A stretch of DNA of 64,000 bases, taken from NCBI GenBank assembly GCA_001510575.1, contig LNGK01000002.1:1476144-1540143 (forward strand), given 5' to 3'. Made by a program: the position numbers and the translations under genes. The notes beneath the pieces were generated by a model. It was not told the DNA's origin. It saw nothing but the letters and a program-made list of their open reading frames with translations, and ran no database searches. Every line of letters begins with the position of its first letter. Positions within the stretch are counted from its first letter, which is position 1. The stretch comes from Knoxdaviesia capensis. Lineage: Eukaryota > Ascomycota > Sordariomycetes > Microascales > Gondwanamycetaceae. Shown here in pieces: positions 58,201 to 64,000 of this stretch.

Positions 58201-61200
58201 TACGGTGGGCTCCGGGGCGGATTCAACCACAGCAGGCTCAGCAATTTCAGGCTCCTCAGTAACGGAAGCGGCAGCCTCGGTCGCGATGGTGTCCACGGTA
58301 GGTCCCTCCAGAGTGGCCTCGACGGCCGGGGTAGCCTCGATAATGGGCTCGGACCCAGTCTCCACAGGTTCAGCCACGGGTTCAGCAACAGCTTCGACAA
58401 CCTCCGGTTCGGACTCAGGAGTAGCCTCAACCACAGGTTCCGGTGCGGCTGGAACAGCATCCACAGCAGCCTCAACAGGCTCAACCTCCATAACGGCGAC
58501 CTCTTCAACCACAACAGGCTCAAACAGCTCAGTGACAACTTCAACGGCCTCCTTCGGGGCCTCTTCAACAGGAACAATGACTTCCTCGACAACCTTGGGA
58601 GTCTCGTTGACCTCTTCAGTGGTAGCAGGCGCCTCTTCAACGACCTCAACAGGCTTAGTTTCTTCGACCACAAACTCGCGGGAAACCTCGGGCTCGTCAG
58701 CGGTCGCCTCCGAAGCCACAAAAGCAGCAGCCACAGCGGGAATAGCAACAGCGGCCAGGACGGCTTCGCTGGGGATATCAACCGGTGCCTCAACCTCCTT
58801 TGTAGCCTCAGACTCGGCAACCTCGGTCGGAGTCACTTCGGTCGCGGCTTCAACAGGCTCAGCCACAACAGCCGGCTCCTCCACAACAGGCTCTTCCACG
58901 GTCGGAGCAGCCTCGGCAGTTTCGGCTTCGACAATGACCCCGGAGCCTTCCATAGTAGGCTCAACGGGAGATTCCGGAGCAGCCTCGACGGCAGGGACCT
59001 CTTCGATGGCCTTCTCAACGACAGCCGGCTCAGGGATAGCCGCGGGCTCTTCAACGGAGGGCTCGGCAGCCGGGAGCTCAGTAACAACGGGTTCCGGCGC
59101 AGCCACGGTCTCCTCAGCGATAGCCTCGGTAGCGGGGACGGCATCGGTGGCTTCAACAACCACAAAGTCGTCCTCAATAGCAGGAGAAGGCTCCGAGACA
59201 GCTGGGGCCGTTTCAACAGCCACGGCCTCAAAAGGGGCCTCAGGAGTCGGCTCGGGAGTAGCAGTCTCTTCAACGACAGCAGCAGGCTCCGTGGCAACTT
59301 CGGGGACAGTAACGACTTCCTCCGTCACTGCCGGCTCTTCGACGGCGGCCTCGGTCTTAGCCTCCTGGACCTCGCTGCCGGACAGGATATCAATTGATGC
59401 ATCGTCCGGAGCAGGAGTCTCTTCCTTGACGGCTTCGACCGGCTCGGCAGCCGGGGCTTCCGGTTCGGCGATCTCGCGGGACACGGCCTCGACGGCGGGC
59501 TCCGCAACCTCGACAGTCGGTTCGGAGGCGGCGACTTCCGGCTCAGCCTCGACAGCCTCGGGAGCCACAGCAACAACTTCCTCAATGATGGCCTCCGGAG
59601 CAGTGGCGGGCTCTTCGGTGATAGGAGCGGCAACCTCTTCGACGGGTTCCGGGATAGCGACCGGGGCCTCATCGAGAGCCACTTGCTCAGTAGGGGCAAC
59701 AGTGACTTCTTCAGCGGCCACCGCCGGCTCCTCAACCACCGGAGTCTCTTCCACGGGCTCGACAGCCACAACTGGCTCGGCGACAACCGGGGCTTCGTCG
59801 ATAACGGCAGGCTCATCAACCAGAACGGCCTCTTCATCAATAGGAGCCTCAACAGCCGGTTCGGGGGCAGTCTCTTCGACAACCAGAGACCGTTCAGCCA
59901 CAGGCTCGGCCTCAGCAACCTCAACCTCAACCGGAGCAGGAGCCTCGGTCTCAGCAACAGGCTCAGGGACAACAGCAGCCTCAACGGCTTCGGGGACCTC
60001 AGCGGCAGACTCAGCGACGGGAGTCGTCTCCGAAACCTCCGGCTCGGCGATAGTAACAGCCTCACCAGTCTCCTCGAGAACGTCGTCAGTGGTGGTCACA
60101 GCAGCCTTGCTCAACGCGGGAATTTCGTCGGAAGAGAGGGTAAGAGAAGCAGTCTCAAGCGGGACCTCTTCGCTAGCTGGCGCCTCTTCAACAGCAGGAA
60201 CCTCTTCAACAACGGCGGTCGGCTCAACAGCTGTAGCTTCTTCCGTGGCGACAGCCTCGGCAGCGGGGGCCTCTTCGGCGACAGACTCAGCGACAGGGAC
60301 CGCCTCAACGGCGGCTTCAGCAACCGGCGCTTCCTCGACTTGGGCGGGAGTCTCCTCGGGAAGAGCAGACTCCGCAGGGGCCGTCTCTTCGACGACCGGT
60401 GCAGGTGTCGCCTCGACAACGGCTTCGGGAACGGCAACCTCTTCGACAACAGGAACAGGCTCGTCAACCACCGCGACTTCGACAGGGGCCGGAACCTCCA
60501 CTGCTGGAGTCTCTTCAGTAGCAGGAGTCTCAACAGCAACGGGGGCTTCGACAACAGGAGTGTCTTCGATAGCCTCGGCAGCAACAGGCTCTTCGACTGC
60601 AGGAGCCTCAGAGACTTCTGCGGGAGCTGCGACAGCCTCAGTCGGGGCAAGCTCCTCGGCGACAGGCTCCGAAACCTCTTCAGGCACAGGCGCCACCGGC
60701 TCCTCGGAGACAGCCTCAACGACGGCCGGAGTAACTTCGGTCTCGGTAGGAGCAAGTTCAATCTCAGCGACGGGTTCCGGAGTAGCTTCAACAGTCGGCT
60801 CAACGGTAGGTTCGGAAACGGCTTCCACAGGCGCTTCAGCAACAACTTCGGTTGCCTCAGGAACAGCTTCAACAACCGTCTCAACAGCAGACACTTCCGG
60901 CACCTCGGATGACTCAACAACGGGCTCGGCGGCCGGAGCGGGTGTTTCTTCAACAACCGCTTCAGGGGTAGCCTCGGCCGCAGGCTCGATAGCCTCAACA
61001 TCCTCGGTGGCAGGTTCCGGAGCCGCCTCAATAACAGCCTGAGAAGCCTCGAGCACTGGTTCGGCGATCGGAGCGGCCGTCTCTTCAACGGCCACTTCCG
61101 AGGGAGCCTCGACAGCCGGTTCGGAGACCTCGAGAGAGCGCTCAGTAACGACAGGCTCAGGAGCAGCCTCCACGACCTCGACGGGTGGTTCGGGGATGAC

Positions 61201-64000
61201 TTCGGCCACGGGGGCGGCGACCTCTTCAACAGGCTCAGAGGTCTCAGCAACAGGCTCCGGAACTTCAGCGGCAGGCTCGGCAACCGTCTCCGGCACCGGC
61301 TCCGTAATGGACTGGGCGACGGGTTCACGAGCCTCCGTCACGACTTCAACGACCGGCTCGGGAGCAGCTTCAACGGCTTCAGCCACGGGTTCAGGAACAA
61401 CCTCGGGCATTTCGGCAACCGTCTCAGCAACGGGCTCGGCAACAGGTTCGGCGACGGACTCAGCTGCTTCAACGGGAGGTTCGATGACAGACTCCACGGT
61501 TGGTTCCGGAACGGCTTCAACAACGGCTTCCGAGATAGCCTCAACAGGCTCGCTAGCAGCCTCGACAGTTGGCTCAGAAACGGGCTCACTAGCAGTCACG
61601 GCTTCCTCGGCAGTAGGTTCGGGGGCAGCAGCCTCAACAGGCTCGGCGACGGGCTCGGCGATGGGCTCGGCAGAAATTTGAGCAGCAGGTTCCGCAACCT
61701 CTTCCACCGTAGGCTCGGCAACAGCCTCGACGACCGGTTCACTAGTAGCCTCGACTACCGGCTCGGCAGCCTCGACTGGTGCAGGTTCGGAGGCAGGCTC
61801 AGACAACTGGACCGGTTCCTCCGCAGCGGGCTCGGAAACGATCTCGCTAGCTTTGGCGACAGGTGCCTCGGTGGCTTCAGGGGCAGCCTCAACAACTGCT
61901 TCAGGCGTAGCCTCAACGGCGGGTTCGACAGTCTCAGCAACGGGCTCAGGAGCAGCCTCGGGAGCTTCAACAACGGGTTCCACAACGGCCTCAGTAACGG
62001 GCTCAGGGGTGTCCACCACCGGTTCGGCAACGGTCTCAGCCTCGGGCTCATCGGCAGCCTTGACAACCTCAGAAGCCTCCACCTCAGAGGCGGCCTCCTC
62101 GCTGACAGTCTCAGCGACAGGCTCGGGGACGACTTCGGTAGGTTCAGCAACAGCCTCAACCACGGGTTCGGCAGTTTCAATAGCAACCTCCTCGGTGGCA
62201 GCCTCCGCAACTTCAGGCACTGACTCTGGAACAGCCTCCACTACCGGATCAGTAGCAACGTCGGCCTCAGCTTCAGGCTCCGTAGCGGCTTCGACAGCCT
62301 CGACAACGGGCTCAGAAACCACGGTAGGCTCAGCCACCTCAGGGACAGCCTCAGTAGTGCGTTCAGCAATTGGCTCAGCCAGTTCCTCGGAAACCGGTTC
62401 AGGAACAGCCTCAACAGTCGGCTCGGTAGTAGCGTCGGCCTTAGCTTCAGGCTCCGTAGCGGCTTCGACAGCCTCGACAACGGGCTCAGAAACCACGGTA
62501 GGCTCGGCCACCTCAGGGACAGCCTCAGTAGGGGGTTCAGCAATCGGCTCAGTCACTTCCTCGGAACCTGGCTCAGGAACAGCCTCAACAGTCGGCTCGG
62601 GTTCCTCGGCGGGAGCCTCCACCACGGGTTCTTCGACCGGAGCAGCGGCCTCAGTAATCTTAGACTCGGCTAGAGTAGGCTCGGTAGCAGGCTCGGAAAC
62701 TAGCTCAGGAATAGCCTCAATAGTCGGCTCAGGTTCCTCCGCGGGAGCCTCTACCACGGGCTCTTCGACCGAAGCAGCGGCCTCAGGCTCGGCCGGAGTG
62801 GGTTCGGCAGCAGGCTCGGAAACCGGCTCAGGAACAGCCTCAGTAGTGGGTTCAGCAATCGGCTCAGTCACTTCCTCGGAACCTGGCTCAGGAACAGCCT
62901 CAACAGTCGGCTCGGGTTCCTCCGCGGGAGCCTCCACCACGGGTTCTTCGACCGGAGCAGCGGCCTCAGTGATCTCAGGCTCGGCCGGAGTGGGTTCGAC
63001 AGCAGGCTCGGAAACCGGCTCGGGAATAGCCTCAATAGTCGGTTTAGGTTCCTCGGCGAGAGCCTCCACCATGGGTTCTTCGAACGGAGCAGCGGCTTCA
63101 GTGACCTCAGGCTCGGCCGGAGTGGGTTCGGTAGCAGGCTCGGAAACCGCCTCAAGAACAGCCTCAACAGTCGGCCCAGGTTCCTCGGCGAGAGCCTCCT
63201 CCACGGGTTCTTCGACCGGAGCAGCGGCCTCAGTGACCTCAGGCTCGGCCGGAGTGGGTTCGGTAACAGGCTCGGAAACCGGATCAGGAACAGCCCCAGT
63301 AGTGGGTTCAGCAATCGGCCCAGTCACTTCATCGGAAACCGGCTCAAGAATAGCCTCAACAGTCGGCTCGGGTTCCTCGGCGGGAGCCTCCACTACGGGT
63401 TCTTCGACCGAAGCAGCGGCTTCAGTGACCTCAGGCTCGGCCGGAGTGGGTTCGGCAACAGGCTCGGCCACAGGCTCCATCATAGGTTCCGCGGCAGCTT
63501 CAACAACTGGCTCGGAGACGGGTTCAGGGATAGCCTCAGTAGCAAGCTCCGCAGCGGGTTCAACTGGAGCCTCGAGGGTGGTCTCAGCGATTGGCTCCGG
63601 AGCAGCTTCAACAGTAGGCTCAGGAATAGCCTCGGTCACCTCCTCAACCGGTGCCGGGGTTTCGGTAACGGCTTCAGGCTCAGGCACGGCGGGAGCTTCG
63701 ACGACAGGTTCCGGAGCAGCCTCAACAGCAGCCGGCTCAGGGGCAGGCTCCTCTTCAGCAACGATGCTCTTCTCAACGACAGCAACCTCGGGCTCCTCTT
63801 CCTTGACAGGCTCAGAAACCGGCTCGGCGGCTTCGACCGCAACCTCTTCGGTGGGTGCGGCCACAGCCTCGGCAACCGGCTCGACTTCGGCAGGAATAAC
63901 CTCCGCGGCGGGTTCTTCCACCAGCTTCACGTCCTCGGCCGGAGCTTCGATAGTCGGCTCGGGCTCGGCAACCTCAACAGCGGCGGGAGCCTCGGTGATG
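55270..64000 (-). CDS. Giant Pro/Val/Ala/Glu repeat protein with a membrane segment, 5' end outside window
   Basis: One uninterrupted frame runs from the window edge to a TAA at 55272-55270, showing 2909 residues; the start lies beyond 64000. About 2190 visible residues are low-complexity EP-V-x-E/A repeats, very acidic and Pro-rich. Next come a hydrophobic stretch LLLIGAAVAAGAAVVGAGVV (about 2192-2216), a Lys/Glu-rich repeat of VKEKSVEVKE-like units, then a long Ser/Arg/Pro-rich tail with duplicated DSHTPPSQR and SKKFLD(L/M)xSEGV motifs and a basic amphipathic end, GFRASMRKFFG. The repeats are probably an extended, disordered rod tethered by the hydrophobic segment. Fungal giants of this kind are often labelled involucrin-repeat proteins, and the Woronin-body tether leashin belongs among such giants; that identity is a guess. 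Candidate splice sites inside the tail were not convincing. Confidence 0.85.
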   Translation of the reverse strand, partial: ITEAPAAVEVAEPEPTIEAPAEDVKLVEEPAAEVIPAEVEPVAEAVAAPTEEVAVEAAEPVSEPVKEEEPEVAVVEKSIVAEEEPAPEPAAVEAAPEPVVEAPAVPEPEAVTETPAPVEEVTEAIPEPTVEAAPEPIAETTLEAPVEPAAELATEAIPEPVSEPVVEAAAEPMMEPVAEPVAEPTPAEPEVTEAAASVEEPVVEAPAEEPEPTVEAILEPVSDEVTGPIAEPTTGAVPDPVSEPVTEPTPAEPEVTEAAAPVEEPVEEALAEEPGPTVEAVLEAVSEPATEPTPAEPEVTEAAAPFEEPMVEALAEEPKPTIEAIPEPVSEPAVEPTPAEPEITEAAAPVEEPVVEAPAEEPEPTVEAVPEPGSEEVTEPIAEPTTEAVPEPVSEPAAEPTPAEPEAAASVEEPVVEAPAEEPEPTIEAIPELVSEPATEPTLAESKITEAAAPVEEPVVEAPAEEPEPTVEAVPEPGSEEVTEPIAEPPTEAVPEVAEPTVVSEPVVEAVEAATEPEAKADATTEPTVEAVPEPVSEELAEPIAERTTEAVPEVAEPTVVSEPVVEAVEAATEPEAEADVATDPVVEAVPESVPEVAEAATEEVAIETAEPVVEAVAEPTEVVPEPVAETVSEEAASEVEASEVVKAADEPEAETVAEPVVDTPEPVTEAVVEPVVEAPEAAPEPVAETVEPAVEATPEAVVEAAPEATEAPVAKASEIVSEPAAEEPVQLSEPASEPAPVEAAEPVVEATSEPVVEAVAEPTVEEVAEPAAQISAEPIAEPVAEPVEAAAPEPTAEEAVTASEPVSEPTVEAASEPVEAISEAVVEAVPEPTVESVIEPPVEAAESVAEPVAEPVAETVAEMPEVVPEPVAEAVEAAPEPVVEVVTEAREPVAQSITEPVPETVAEPAAEVPEPVAETSEPVEEVAAPVAEVIPEPPVEVVEAAPEPVVTERSLEVSEPAVEAPSEVAVEETAAPIAEPVLEASQAVIEAAPEPATEDVEAIEPAAEATPEAVVEETPAPAAEPVVESSEVPEVSAVETVVEAVPEATEVVAEAPVEAVSEPTVEPTVEATPEPVAEIELAPTETEVTPAVVEAVSEEPVAPVPEEVSEPVAEELAPTEAVAAPAEVSEAPAVEEPVAAEAIEDTPVVEAPVAVETPATEETPAVEVPAPVEVAVVDEPVPVVEEVAVPEAVVEATPAPVVEETAPAESALPEETPAQVEEAPVAEAAVEAVPVAESVAEEAPAAEAVATEEATAVEPTAVVEEVPAVEEAPASEEVPLETASLTLSSDEIPALSKAAVTTTDDVLEETGEAVTIAEPEVSETTPVAESAAEVPEAVEAAVVPEPVAETEAPAPVEVEVAEAEPVAERSLVVEETAPEPAVEAPIDEEAVLVDEPAVIDEAPVVAEPVVAVEPVEETPVVEEPAVAAEEVTVAPTEQVALDEAPVAIPEPVEEVAAPITEEPATAPEAIIEEVVAVAPEAVEAEPEVAASEPTVEVAEPAVEAVSREIAEPEAPAAEPVEAVKEETPAPDDASIDILSGSEVQEAKTEAAVEEPAVTEEVVTVPEVATEPAAVVEETATPEPTPEAPFEAVAVETAPAVSEPSPAIEDDFVVVEATDAVPATEAIAEETVAAPEPVVTELPAAEPSVEEPAAIPEPAVVEKAIEEVPAVEAAPESPVEPTMEGSGVIVEAETAEAAPTVEEPVVEEPAVVAEPVEAATEVTPTEVAESEATKEVEAPVDIPSEAVLAAVAIPAVAAAFVASEATADEPEVSREFVVEETKPVEVVEEAPATTEEVNETPKVVEEVIVPVEEAPKEAVEVVTELFEPVVVEEVAVMEVEPVEAAVDAVPAAPEPVVEATPESEPEVVEAVAEPVAEPVETGSEPIIEATPAVEATLEGPTVDTIATEAAASVTEEPEIAEPAVVESAPEPTVEPVAVEETSRASPGEVPAESESEGIPAAALAAAAAAAASIGVAAVVASSDDSEPKVEAAETSRELPAVAEPVPVAVEETPAAPAVSEPTEIPDEPTPVPEATSDKSITTIPTEEPQPPASAAVAEIPAAPTSEASRDLPVSASDAAPSSSVVLDAEPQVPPPSSTAVARDPIAEEPASESQSPVVNDEGLVTPAGPTDLFEPAAIPAGADAEPAVPVAALEQSRSLEEPEPQPQPAATPAAADGAAADQDEAEEDDGPSKLLLIGAAVAAGAAVVGAGVVAHKLMSKKEKDTQETETVKEKSVEVKEAKKVEDVKEKRLDVKESVEVKDVKDIKEKSVDVEDKTAEVAATIEPIAVAPVAVPATAESPVPTLEKAALPAAPSAAAAKAEPESEAPQMVGRTIPLSESFTIVDHDAATSAPVDSETTQKREAVHRVATPGIIIPTLEDAPPSQLQERMLRRREKMIRKDNEEIIAAAVVVYATAEALSPPGSEPGSPERPSGQSAAASASAGPAHAALLLPSPLMSPPADGKGLSTPEAVAVVAAALAAVAAASAPGSGATTPPAGLGEGAAISRGAPAPSVARAEVDISSLAYAVAASSPPPLPAHQSMDPKDSPSLAQKDTTTTEDAELRTSGADMLTDDEYIDAAREREQQRRSRHHTTSSSHRRSSHGSERSRRAADSSAPPAPKSPSSYRTAPEGPDGRPSSSSSSKRRLSSSSHPRLPRGLDDSHTPPSQRHARSSDRPSETTPPRTPRSSRHADGTLADSHTPPSQRRHRSSDEQLRHEDQRRAERRAARDREHSKSSEGRHRSVPASVKSAKSRDIPPVPPVDVPVPSAEPSKKFLDLNSEGVISSGEDSPSKKFLDMSSEGVVGDAGAAPASNDKLKDKNGTVKRSNTTKSRNGTTKLSRRSADVSRAAKHKAHASMDAGAAVGSSADAEDDEEARRKARADGRKKKEPEEKKSGFRASMRKFFGIGG
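62268..62540 (-). repeat. 174-base (58-codon) tandem duplication inside the giant gene
   Basis: The sequence around 62269-62360 recurs, nearly base for base, from 62443, an offset of 174 bases. Both copies encode VAEPTVVSEPVVEAVEAATE. High nucleotide identity, including third positions, points to a recent duplication. Confidence 0.85.
62581..63480 (-). repeat. Array of 132-base (44-codon) units inside the giant gene
   Basis: The word GTTCCTC (+ strand) recurs at 62601, 62733, 62916, 63048, 63180 and 63372: steps of 132, 183, 132, 132 and 192 bases. The 132-base unit encodes 44 residues of the form EPTPAEPEVTEAAAPVEEP followed by VVEAPAEEPEPTVEAVPEP-like sequence. The longer steps contain an inserted EEVTEPIAEPTTEAVPEP-like block. 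All steps are multiples of three, so the frame is kept. Confidence 0.85.

Noticed and set aside
55435..61042. Very long plus-strand open frames (1320 and 1210 codons) opposite the giant repeat gene
   Set aside because: They are mirror frames of a GC-rich repeat with few stop-forming codons. Their Gly/Arg- and Ser/Thr/Gly/Ala-only content follows from the codons of the minus-strand EPVVEA repeats, and they carry no start context or motif.
1..64000. CRISPR arrays, rRNA genes, bacterial operons or prophage
   Set aside because: No regularly spaced direct repeats with unique spacers and no rRNA-like stretches were seen. Gene structure with introns is eukaryotic.

Overview
The window looks like nuclear DNA of a filamentous ascomycete (Pezizomycotina). 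The protein-coding genes are interrupted by short introns of the fungal type (GTRNGY donors, CTAAC-like branch sites, YAG acceptors). The recognisable products are typical of that group: a GARP-complex VPS53, a low-molecular-weight thioredoxin reductase, a fungal F-box remnant, a protein with a septation-type (Uds1-like) domain, a small secreted cysteine-rich protein and a giant Pro/Val/Ala/Glu repeat protein. Coding regions are clearly GC-richer than the spacers, which are full of microsatellites and purine or pyrimidine tracts. I could not fix genus or species.

Layout. 1-9.8 kb: no convincing gene, many simple repeats. 9.8-11.2 kb (+): a cytosolic-type GH18 chitinase-like gene with an altered catalytic motif. 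14.4-17.1 kb (+): VPS53, preceded by palindromic promoter elements. 17.26-17.41 kb: a frameshifted relic of an NAD-dependent epimerase/ketoreductase. 18.2-19.7 kb (+): thioredoxin reductase with a possible mitochondrial N-terminal extension. About 20.36-20.53 kb: an element with Pol III box A, box B and a T-run terminator (SINE-like or ncRNA). 21.1-24.6 kb (-): a multi-exon gene for an unrecognised membrane protein with an in-frame TAG in its middle exon. 28.7-31.0 kb (-): the Uds1-like protein. 31.2-49.6 kb: an 18 kb region with only one weak small-gene candidate, rich in microsatellites and short TACTGTACAGTA-type palindromes. 49.6-50.1 kb (+): small secreted cysteine-rich protein. 51.4-51.9 kb (+): broken F-box gene. 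52.7-54.8 kb (+): M1-family leukotriene-A4-hydrolase-like aminopeptidase with a possible mitochondrial presequence. 55.3 kb to the window edge (-): a giant, highly repetitive protein of at least 2909 residues, cut off at its N-terminal side.

The genes do not form an obvious pathway or cluster; they look like independent housekeeping and hyphal-biology genes separated by long spacers. Two themes recur. First, the thioredoxin reductase and the aminopeptidase both have a weak upstream AUG, a basic Ser/Ala/Arg-rich leader of exactly 51 codons and a better-placed second AUG, which suggests dual cytosol/mitochondrion targeting. Second, several loci are decayed (the epimerase fragment, the F-box gene, and perhaps the TAG-containing membrane-protein gene).

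Exon boundaries were read by eye from splice consensus and frame continuity. Family names come from motif recognition, with no database search.
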